NCBI GenBank assembly: GCA_016214895.1
Contig: JACRMR010000002.1
Span: 436,001 to 500,000, forward strand
Source of the DNA: a candidate division KSB1 bacterium
GTDB taxonomy: Bacteria > Electryoneota > RPQS01
Length of the DNA stretch: 64,000 nt
Direction of reading: 5' to 3'
Below are positions 29,040 to 35,494 of this stretch, piece by piece (position 1 is the stretch's first letter; the number at the start of each line of letters is the position of its first letter). The notes below the pieces were generated by a model. It was not told the DNA's origin, did not search any database, and worked only from the letters and a program-made list of their open reading frames with translations. The translations under genes were made by a program, and so were the position numbers.

Positions 29040-30386
29040 ATGAAGCGTGTTGGTTACATTTTGATGGCGCTCGTCGCCGTGCTGGTCATTTTCACGCTCG
29101 CGCTCGCCCAACTGGAAGGCAAGAACGCCAAGAACTTGCTCCGCGTGATTTCCGGCGAGCAGACCCGTGCCTACTTCGGCTCCGGTGTCGAAGGCGCCTA
29201 CGCCTGGACCGGCGGCGCGAAGCTGTATGCGATCTCCGCAACGGGCGAAAACGACGGACCCGTACGTCGCGGCTATGTGAATCTCTACGACAACCTGCTG
29301 GCGGATGCGCCCGTCCTGACCATTCAGGGCGGGGTGGAGGGTGAACTGTTCGGCAGTTCGCTTTCGGGCGGCGGTGACTTCAACGGCGACGGTATGCCCG
29401 ATCTCGCTGTGGCTGCCGACGGCGGCCAGGGCACCGGCCAGAAGCCGGCCGGAAAGGTCTATTTATATTTCGGAGGCCCGGACTTCGGCAGGTCCGCTTC
29501 GGCGGTTCTGACCATGGGAGAGTCAAAGGACAGCTTCGGCCAGTCTGTAAGTCTCAAGGACGATATCAATGGTGACGGCCTTGCCGACCTCATCGTCGGC
29601 GCACCACATTCGGCCAAATCGGGCGCCACGTCGGGCCGCGCCTACATCTGGTTCGGGAGGAGCGGAAGCGTGTCCAAGTCTCCGGATAAGGAAATCCGCC
29701 TTGGAACCATGAATGATCTCTTCGGAACTTCCGTGAGCACAGGGGATCTAAACGGCGACGGGACGGCCGATTTGGTAATTGGCGCGCCACACTTTGGAAC
29801 CGAGGCCGATTACTTCGGTGCAGCCTTCATCTTCTTCGGCGGCAAAGACGCAAAGTTCTCCAGCGCATCTCAGATCCTGAAAGGGGAGAAGAGTTCGTTC
29901 CAGGATCAGTTTGGGTGGTCAGTGGCTGTCGTGCCGGATATCGATGGAGATGGCAAGGCCGAATTGGTTGTTGGCGCTCCACAGTGCTCGCAAGGCGGCC
30001 GTCAGCTGGGCAAGGTCTATCTGTACCACGGCGCAGAAAAACTGTCTGATGTGCCCTCTGCCACGTTCTGGGGCAGCGTCGAAGCCGGCAAGTTCGGACA
30101 GCACGTATTCAGTCTCGGCGATATCAACGGCGACAAGAAGGGCGATTGGGCTGCTCAGGCCGATCAGGAGTCCGGTAGCCGTGGCACCGTGCATTTCTTT
30201 TACGGCGGGTGGGACAAGGAATTCTACAAGTACACCGGAGAGGCCGTCGCCGATCGCCTCGGCAGTTGCCTCGTGAATATCGGCGACTTTGATGGCAACG
30301 GCTCAAGCGAAATCCTCTCCGGCGCCCGGTGGAACGACACCGAAAGTGAGAACTCGGGACGCTGCTATATTCTGAGCCTCGAATAG
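29040..30386 (+). CDS. Secreted FG-GAP/integrin-alpha-like beta-propeller protein
   Basis: 448 residues. The N-terminus (MKRVGYILMALVAVLVIFTL, then ALAQ) is a signal peptide or a single membrane anchor. The rest consists of FG-GAP blades, each with a calcium loop of the form DxNGDGxxDLxxGAP: FNGDGMPDLAV, INGDGLADLIVGAP, LNGDGTADLVIGAP, IDGDGKAELVVGAP, INGDKKGDWAA and FDGNGSSEIL. That is about six to seven blades of an integrin-alpha-like propeller. Such domains bind proteins or glycans outside the cell. There is no sorting domain at the C-terminus. A Shine-Dalgarno (agagga) lies 9 nt before ATG 29040, and a clear terminator follows the stop. With the two upstream genes it forms a surface-protein locus. 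Confidence 0.85.
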   Translation: MKRVGYILMALVAVLVIFTLALAQLEGKNAKNLLRVISGEQTRAYFGSGVEGAYAWTGGAKLYAISATGENDGPVRRGYVNLYDNLLADAPVLTIQGGVEGELFGSSLSGGGDFNGDGMPDLAVAADGGQGTGQKPAGKVYLYFGGPDFGRSASAVLTMGESKDSFGQSVSLKDDINGDGLADLIVGAPHSAKSGATSGRAYIWFGRSGSVSKSPDKEIRLGTMNDLFGTSVSTGDLNGDGTADLVIGAPHFGTEADYFGAAFIFFGGKDAKFSSASQILKGEKSSFQDQFGWSVAVVPDIDGDGKAELVVGAPQCSQGGRQLGKVYLYHGAEKLSDVPSATFWGSVEAGKFGQHVFSLGDINGDKKGDWAAQADQESGSRGTVHFFYGGWDKEFYKYTGEAVADRLGSCLVNIGDFDGNGSSEILSGARWNDTESENSGRCYILSLE

Positions 30387-30411
30387 CGGGTCCAGCGGAT
30401 TTGTGCACGCG

Positions 30412-30449
30412 AAGGGGCCGACTCGTCACTGAGTCGGCCCCCTTGTTTT
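30412..30449 (+). terminator. Intrinsic terminator after the FG-GAP gene
   Basis: AAGGGGCCGACTC, loop gtcact, GAGTCGGCCCCCTT (one bulged C), then gtttt. It also lies between convergent transcription units and may work in both directions. Confidence 0.85.
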
Positions 30450-30470
30450 CGCCGGTCCCAAGCAATTACG

Positions 30471-30575
30471 TCACATCGCTTTGACCGAAGCCTCCAGTCT
30501 TTCCAGGCTCTGCGTCCAGCCGTCCTTGTCGCGGTCCGGCATGACGTCGGTTGAGCTGAATGGAATGCTCAAGAA
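30471..30575 (-). pseudogene. Remnant: C-terminal 34 codons of an SRPBCC/AHSA1 protein
   Basis: On the minus strand the frame 30575 to 30471 reads FLSIPFSSTDVMPD, then RDKDGWTQSLERLEASVKAM and a stop. This is the typical end of AHSA1-type SRPBCC proteins. It has no start or N-terminal domain and lies directly after, in another frame than, the intact SRPBCC gene. It looks like the tail of a deleted or frame-disrupted paralogue. Confidence 0.7.
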
Positions 30576-31078
30576 CGGTGCTCCTTCATCGTGGACGACA
30601 GGTAAGCGTCAAGCTGATCGAACGTTCCGCCAAAACCGCCTTCCATCGACTTGAAGCCAGCCTCGAATACCTTCTGTTCTGCCTCCGATGCTTGCCACGG
30701 TGTGGCGTTCAGCGTTAGCATCGTCCCGCCGTTGGTATCGCGGAACATCACGATCGACAGGATCTCGAGCGGCCATTCCTCATGGCCCGGGTAACGCATA
30801 ACCCTGCCCGCCGCATCTGAAAACGAGGAGATGTACTCTAAACGCTCGTTCGGAACGATCTCACGAAACAGGAATCGTCCCCACATCTCCTGACCGGTTT
30901 GAGATACCAGGCCGTAGTGAAAGACGCCACCAGGCCTCAAGTCAAGCTGCGCACGCATGATCGAGAATCCCCGCGGACCCCACCATCGGGCCAGCCGATC
31001 CGGTTCCGTCCACGCCTTGTACACCCACTCGCGTGGCGCATCGAATACTCGTTTGATTACGAACTCCGGTTCCGTCAT
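30569..31078 (-). CDS. SRPBCC (AHSA1-like) domain protein
   Basis: 169 residues of the START/Bet v 1-like fold, a helix-grip barrel that holds small hydrophobic ligands. Typical AHSA1 features are VFDAPREWVYKAWTEPDRL at the start, WWGPRGF, RPGGVFHYG, and the C-terminal helix GGFGGTFDQLDAYL. The start ATG overlaps the stop of the DUF1801 gene by 4 nt (ATGA), so it belongs to the ArsR operon read on the minus strand. Members are often annotated as activators of Hsp90 ATPase, but free-standing bacterial forms have no proven substrate. The stop is followed by a fragment of a further SRPBCC protein. Confidence 0.85.
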   Translation of the reverse strand: MTEPEFVIKRVFDAPREWVYKAWTEPDRLARWWGPRGFSIMRAQLDLRPGGVFHYGLVSQTGQEMWGRFLFREIVPNERLEYISSFSDAAGRVMRYPGHEEWPLEILSIVMFRDTNGGTMLTLNATPWQASEAEQKVFEAGFKSMEGGFGGTFDQLDAYLSSTMKEHRS

Positions 31079-31461
31079 CGCTCCTTCCTCTTTGGTTGTT
31101 TCGCCGCGCGTTGGTTCGCGATGGCTTGGTTCTCCGCAACTCTCGCTTTCACCAGTTTCTTGACCAGCGCCGTGGGCAGAGACCCGCCGATGGGAATATG
31201 GAGCGTGCCTTTCGACGCGCGGTAGGCTGCGATTTCATCGCCGAACTGGTCCAGAATCGTCGCGCTCATCGGAAATAGGCTGCAATGGTCCTTGAACGCC
31301 GCGTACGCGACGATCCCCTTGTCCAGTTTGAACGTCGGCATGCCGTAGCTTAACACCTCCGTGGCTTGCGGAATCACCGCGCGGATGGTCTCTCGCAGCT
31401 TCTCCAGGGTCGCCCGCGATGCCGGCGGCAACGACTTCAAATATGTCTCGACTTCATTCAT
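31075..31461 (-). CDS. DUF1801 (YdhG-like) protein
   Basis: 128 residues. The family pattern is clear: VETYLKSLPPASRATLEKLR, then EVLSYGMPTFKLD, AYAAFKDHCSLFP, and KGTLHIPIGGSLP near the end, with a basic C-terminal tail. The fold is known, resembling the frataxin/YdhG group, but the biochemical role is not. It begins directly after the TAA of the tandem SRPBCC gene and overlaps the following SRPBCC gene by 4 nt, so the three are surely co-transcribed. ArsR-SRPBCC-DUF1801 groupings recur in many bacteria and are often associated with small-molecule stress, but no ligand can be named here. Confidence 0.85.
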   Translation of the reverse strand: MNEVETYLKSLPPASRATLEKLRETIRAVIPQATEVLSYGMPTFKLDKGIVAYAAFKDHCSLFPMSATILDQFGDEIAAYRASKGTLHIPIGGSLPTALVKKLVKARVAENQAIANQRAAKQPKRKER

Positions 31462-32436
31462 TTAATGGACCTCCGGCGGTTGCAGCTCCCGCAGTAACTC
31501 CTCCAGCCGCTCGAACGTCTCGCGCATTCCGGCCTCCACACCTGCGGCAAGATGCCCGTCACGATCCTCCTGCGACTGATGTAACACGGTCTCCACGATC
31601 CGCGTCCGCTCGCCGAGGGCTTCGAAGAGAGTCGTGACCAGCGCCTCATGCTCCGGCAGCGGCTCATAGACAAAGGTGCTCACTATCCGGTCCGGCGGCG
31701 CAATCTCCTTGTACACTCCGTGGTACCCGTGCTCTTGCCCGTCAGGGGCGCGCAAGACGAATCGATATTGACCGCCGGGCCGAAAGTCGATTTGGCAGAC
31801 CGGCATCGTCATACTCCGCAATCCCCACCAGCGCACCACATGTTCGGGCCGCGTCCACGCCTCCAGCACAAGCGTGCGCGGAGCATTTACGATCCGCGTC
31901 ACTGTGAATTCCCGCGGCGATGGCAACGCGAGGCTCAATGCTCCCGCCAGCGTGATCCCGCTCGCCAGGTGCTCCGCAAGCCGCTCCAGGTGTTGCTTCG
32001 CGCCTTCGATCGCATTATGCTCCGTCACCACAAAATCCCGCCTTGCAGCCGTCGCAAACACCGCGTGCATCGTCAGGAGCGTCCCGCCGTCCACCGCCTC
32101 AAACCTGACCGTAACATGGAACCCCGACGATTCGTCGTGGCCGTCATCGTGGATGTAAACAAGTCGCTCCGGCGGAGCCAGCTCAAGATAACGCGCCCGA
32201 TTGGGATAGTCCCGCCCGTCCGGCCCGTGCATCGTGTATCGCCATACTCCGCCCGGGCGAATGTCCGACTCATGGCTTGTCGTCCTGAAGCCGCGCGGAC
32301 CCCACCATTTCACCGCTTGCTGCGGATCAGTCCACGCCTTGTACACCAGTTCGCGGGGAGCCCGAATCAGGCGCGAAGTTACGACCTCACGATCCGACGT
32401 GTCCGCCAACGCGGGTTTAGTTCCTGATGCCGCCAT
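31462..32436 (-). CDS. Tandem double SRPBCC (AHSA1-like) protein
   Basis: 324 residues from the ATG at 32436, which has a strong Shine-Dalgarno (aaaggagg). The open frame extends further upstream into the arsR gene, but that part is arsR sequence in another frame. Two AHSA1-type domains lie in a row: residues about 15-155 (RLIRAPRELVYKAWTDPQQA, WWGPRGF, RPGGVWRYTM) and about 170-315 (RIVNAPRTLVLEAWTRPEHV, WWGLRSM, RPGGQYRFVL, FERLEELLREL). Each should hold one hydrophobic ligand. The gene overlaps arsR by 20 nt. Double-domain forms are much less common than single ones and probably arose by in-frame duplication. Confidence 0.85.
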   Translation of the reverse strand: MAASGTKPALADTSDREVVTSRLIRAPRELVYKAWTDPQQAVKWWGPRGFRTTSHESDIRPGGVWRYTMHGPDGRDYPNRARYLELAPPERLVYIHDDGHDESSGFHVTVRFEAVDGGTLLTMHAVFATAARRDFVVTEHNAIEGAKQHLERLAEHLASGITLAGALSLALPSPREFTVTRIVNAPRTLVLEAWTRPEHVVRWWGLRSMTMPVCQIDFRPGGQYRFVLRAPDGQEHGYHGVYKEIAPPDRIVSTFVYEPLPEHEALVTTLFEALGERTRIVETVLHQSQEDRDGHLAAGVEAGMRETFERLEELLRELQPPEVH

Positions 32437-32770
32437 CCGTGTCCTCCTTTGCTTGCATTTCATGTAGGTAAGCTTCGAGTCGATCGAGACGCTGCTCCCA
32501 GAATTGCCGATACTGCTCCACCCAGTCGGCAACATCGTGCAGAGGCTTAGCATCCAATTGACAGGGCCGCCACTGAGCCTGACGGCTGCGCGTGATCAGA
32601 CCCGCGCGTTCGAGGACCTTCAGGTGTTTTGTTACCGCTGGTGCGCTGATCCTGAAGGGCTTGGCAAGTTCAGCGACAGACGTCGCGCCAGACGCCAGAT
32701 GCGCCAAGATCGCCCGACGCGTCGGGTCTGAAAGGGCTGAAAATGTTAAGCTTAAATTATCGAGAGCCAT
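32417..32770 (-). CDS. ArsR-family transcriptional repressor
   Basis: 117 residues with a winged helix-turn-helix: LSDPTRRAILAHLASGATSV, then the recognition helix APAVTKHLKVLERAGLITRS. The C-terminal helix (WVEQYRQFWEQRLDRLEAYL) is the long form usual in ArsR proteins paired with SRPBCC genes. No metal-binding ELCVCDL motif is present, so it is not an arsenic sensor. It is the first gene of the minus-strand operon, and two overlapping palindromes lie between its promoter and ATG, as expected for autorepression. Confidence 0.9.
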   Translation of the reverse strand: MALDNLSLTFSALSDPTRRAILAHLASGATSVAELAKPFRISAPAVTKHLKVLERAGLITRSRQAQWRPCQLDAKPLHDVADWVEQYRQFWEQRLDRLEAYLHEMQAKEDTDGGIRN

Positions 32771-32777
32771 GTCTTTG

Positions 32778-32797
32778 AACCAATTGGTTAATTAACC
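32778..32797. promoter_or_regulatory. Operator: two overlapping perfect palindromes
   Basis: AACCAATTGGTT (32778-32789) and GGTTAATTAACC (32786-32797) overlap by 4 nt and lie between the -10 box and the arsR start codon, covering the expected transcription start. This is the normal placement of an ArsR-type repressor site. Confidence 0.7.
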
Positions 32798-32804
32798 TAA
32801 TGGT

Positions 32805-32833
32805 AATATACGGAGGGAATTCCAGTTTGTCAA
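32805..32833 (-). promoter_or_regulatory. Promoter of the ArsR/SRPBCC operon
   Basis: On the minus strand: TTGACA (32833-32828), 17-nt spacer, TATATT (32810-32805). The match to the vegetative consensus is nearly perfect, and the operator lies just downstream. Confidence 0.8.
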
Positions 32834-32978
32834 GTGATTCGGCAAGCGCGATCCATTTCTTGATTGCTTGCGCAGCTCGGGCCGATGCCAGGATCGTCAA
32901 CCCGGAACCAATCCAGCGTTCCAAATTGGACTCAACAGGTCTGAATCCGGGCAGTCGGTGGGGCCGTCTCCCCGGCGC

Positions 32979-33007
32979 TTGATTGCCGCGCCATCCAGTG
33001 GTATATT
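32979..33007 (+). promoter_or_regulatory. Promoter of the propeller/sorting-domain gene
   Basis: TTGATT (32979-32984), 17-nt spacer, TATATT (33002-33007). Expected leader about 78 nt. A TTGACA at 33063-33068 lies too close to the ATG to serve. Confidence 0.6.
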
Positions 33008-33091
33008 GCTCCTGTTCATGCAACGGTCAAGTGATGCGAGCGACTTCCGCTCCGCCATCAACTTGACAAAACATTCTCCGCGAGGCGAATC

Positions 33092-35389
33092 ATGAATCTC
33101 GTTACTTTGCTTGCCGGCTCGAGCTTGGTCGTGGCAGTGTCCTACGCACAGCCCGAACCGGATTTCGTCTGGATGCGCAGTTCGGGAGTTCCCGGATTGG
33201 ATGTCATTACCTGTGTGTGCAATGCGGTTGACGACAACTATGTTGTTGCCGGTTACGCTCAAGTTGATGCCGGTTACGACATGACCATCACTCGTTTCAG
33301 CTTTGGCGGCGATACCCTCTGGCATCGAATGTATCACCTCGGCGATCAAACGGAAGCGGCGGCGATCGTCCAAACGGCCGAAGGCGGATTCGCTATTGCC
33401 GGGTATGTTTACGATCTGGCAAACACAATCACGCGCGTGCTGCTCGTTCGTATCGATGCCGACGGAGATACCCTGTGGACCCGGCTCATCGGAAACAGCG
33501 GCGAAGATCTGGCTGCTGCGTTGCGCGGATTGCCCGACGGGGGCTTCGTGATCGCCGGCAGCAGACTGTCGGACGCGGGCGATGCCGACGCCGCACTCGT
33601 GCGTACGGATAGCAACGGAGACACTCTATGGACACGGTCCTACGGTGACGCGCGCAACGAAGCGTTCGTCACCGTTGAACTGGTGCCTGACGGAGGCTTC
33701 ATCCTCTCCGGCAATGCCGCCTTCGAGCAGCAGAACTGGAATTCCCTCGCCGTCCGGACCGATTCCCTGGGAAACGAAATCTGGAATCGCGTCTATGCCG
33801 CCGGCAACATTTACAGCTTCGGCGCGGGCGGAGTGCCGACGGCCGACGGCGGCTTCCTATTTCCGGGCACGCAGTATATGGCTGCGACTTCTCACTTCGC
33901 GTCCTACCTGATGAAGACCGATGCGAACGGCGGTACGCTCTGGACGCGGCTGCACAGCGTGAGTCCATTGGACGAAATCACCTTCGCATCCGCATCCACC
34001 GCGGACGGCGGAATTGTGCTGACCGGAACCGTTGGAGATCTTGATTCGGCCCTGATCGGGGCGCAGGTCGTCCACATGGACTCCGCGGGCAACTTCCTCT
34101 GGTATCGACTCTACGGTGCGGGCAGCGGTGCGCAGGCCACTGCAATCATGGAGACGGCGGTACACTCCTACATGATCACCGGAGTCTGGGACCTCGGGAT
34201 CGGCAACAATTATGATGCGGTACTGGTCCGCACCGGGCCCGAGGGCCTGCGGTTTCGAACTCCGAATGCCGGCGCTGAGTTCGCGCTCGATTCATCTCTG
34301 GACATCACCTGGAACGGAACTGTTTACGGCGGTGAAGTTGCCATCGAGCTTAACCATGACTATCCATCCGGCGCATGGGAAACCATTGCGGCCTCCACCG
34401 CCAATGACGGCCTGTATGAGTGGACGCCGACCGGTGCCGAATCGGATCATGCCCGGCTCCGCATCGGCCACCTGTCCAATCCCGCGCTCAGTGACACGAC
34501 GGACGGGGATTTCAGTCTGCATACGCCCCGGCTTCGGCTGGTCTGGCCCAATGGCGGAGAATTGATCCTAACCGGTTTGCGACTCTCCGTGCAGTTCGAG
34601 CGCGTGCTGGTGAACTCCAGACTTCAACTGCAACTGAAGCGGGAATTTCCCGATGGCGAATGGGATCAAGTGGCCACCAACATTCAGGCCGACAGCACGG
34701 CATTCTGGATCACGCGCTGGCCCGAAGGCGGGATGTGCCGCCTGCGTCTCCTGTCCATGACCGACTCCACGATCGCGGATACGTCCGACGCCGATTTCAT
34801 CCTGCGCGCACCGAGCATCATTCTCGCGGCGCCGGGTGGAGGAGAGCAGCTTCTCGCGGGAGCGCCGTTCAACATTCTGTGGTCGGCGCCTGAGCACGAG
34901 GGCAACGTGCGGATTACTCTCAATCGCGACTATCCTGACGGGAACTGGGAAACTATCGCGTCCAATACCGCCAATACTGGCAACTACGCCTGGACACCGG
35001 ACTTACCGGCCAGCGAGCACTGCCGCGTCCGCGTCGCCACGTTCTATGATGCCCTGTCCCGGGCAGAGAGCGCGGCGGATTTCTCGATCGTCGCTTCCGG
35101 TCTGGCCGACGCGGAGCCCGTGCCCACTGTATTCAAACTCGAGCCTCCCTTCCCGAATCCGTTCAATCAGCGAGCTTCGATCTCGTTTGCGGTGCCGATC
35201 GCGAGCGTTGTCGAACTCGCACTGTTTGATTTGAATGGCCGCCATGTCGCGGAGCTGGCCGCGCAGGCATTCGCTCCGGGGATTCACCGGCTGCAACTTG
35301 ACGGCTCCGCGCTCGCGTCGGGTCTCTATTTTGTGAGGATGTCCGCGGGGGATTTCAGCGCAATCCAAAAACTCGTGCTGCTGAAATAA
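33092..35389 (+). CDS. Secreted beta-propeller protein with Ig-like units and a C-terminal sorting domain
   Basis: 765 residues. A short signal peptide (MNLVTLLAGSSLVVAVSYAQ) is followed by about seven repeats over residues 25-385. Each has the form GDTLWxRxY, then A(I/A)xxxxxGGFxIAGY, the kelch/PQQ-like propeller common in secreted FCB proteins. Three units of about 95 residues follow (residues 390-680), each with a GGEL or GGEQLL-type opening and YPSGAWETIAASTAN or YPDGNWETIASNTAN, resembling the Ser-Thr-rich GPI-anchor-type beta-sandwich. The end is a classic type A sorting domain: EPPFPNPFNQRASISFAV, LFDLNGRHVAEL, ASGLYFVRM, KLVLLK. It has its own promoter and hairpin terminator. It should be exported and surface-attached if a type IX-like system exists elsewhere. 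Binding target unknown. Confidence 0.88.
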   Translation: MNLVTLLAGSSLVVAVSYAQPEPDFVWMRSSGVPGLDVITCVCNAVDDNYVVAGYAQVDAGYDMTITRFSFGGDTLWHRMYHLGDQTEAAAIVQTAEGGFAIAGYVYDLANTITRVLLVRIDADGDTLWTRLIGNSGEDLAAALRGLPDGGFVIAGSRLSDAGDADAALVRTDSNGDTLWTRSYGDARNEAFVTVELVPDGGFILSGNAAFEQQNWNSLAVRTDSLGNEIWNRVYAAGNIYSFGAGGVPTADGGFLFPGTQYMAATSHFASYLMKTDANGGTLWTRLHSVSPLDEITFASASTADGGIVLTGTVGDLDSALIGAQVVHMDSAGNFLWYRLYGAGSGAQATAIMETAVHSYMITGVWDLGIGNNYDAVLVRTGPEGLRFRTPNAGAEFALDSSLDITWNGTVYGGEVAIELNHDYPSGAWETIAASTANDGLYEWTPTGAESDHARLRIGHLSNPALSDTTDGDFSLHTPRLRLVWPNGGELILTGLRLSVQFERVLVNSRLQLQLKREFPDGEWDQVATNIQADSTAFWITRWPEGGMCRLRLLSMTDSTIADTSDADFILRAPSIILAAPGGGEQLLAGAPFNILWSAPEHEGNVRITLNRDYPDGNWETIASNTANTGNYAWTPDLPASEHCRVRVATFYDALSRAESAADFSIVASGLADAEPVPTVFKLEPPFPNPFNQRASISFAVPIASVVELALFDLNGRHVAELAAQAFAPGIHRLQLDGSALASGLYFVRMSAGDFSAIQKLVLLK

Positions 35390-35417
35390 CCTCAGACAAG
35401 AGTCGGTTCCACTCGCA

Positions 35418-35446
35418 GCAAACCCCGTCCACTGGACGGGGTTTGC
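35418..35446. terminator. Perfect hairpin between convergent genes
   Basis: GCAAACCCCGTCC, loop act, GGACGGGGTTTGC: 13 perfect base pairs and no long T-run on either side. It serves the plus-strand propeller gene and probably also the minus-strand hydrolase gene. Confidence 0.8.
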
Positions 35447-35494
35447 TATGGGTCAGCCTCGGGACCGGCTTCGGCGCGGCGCGAACGGCGTCGC

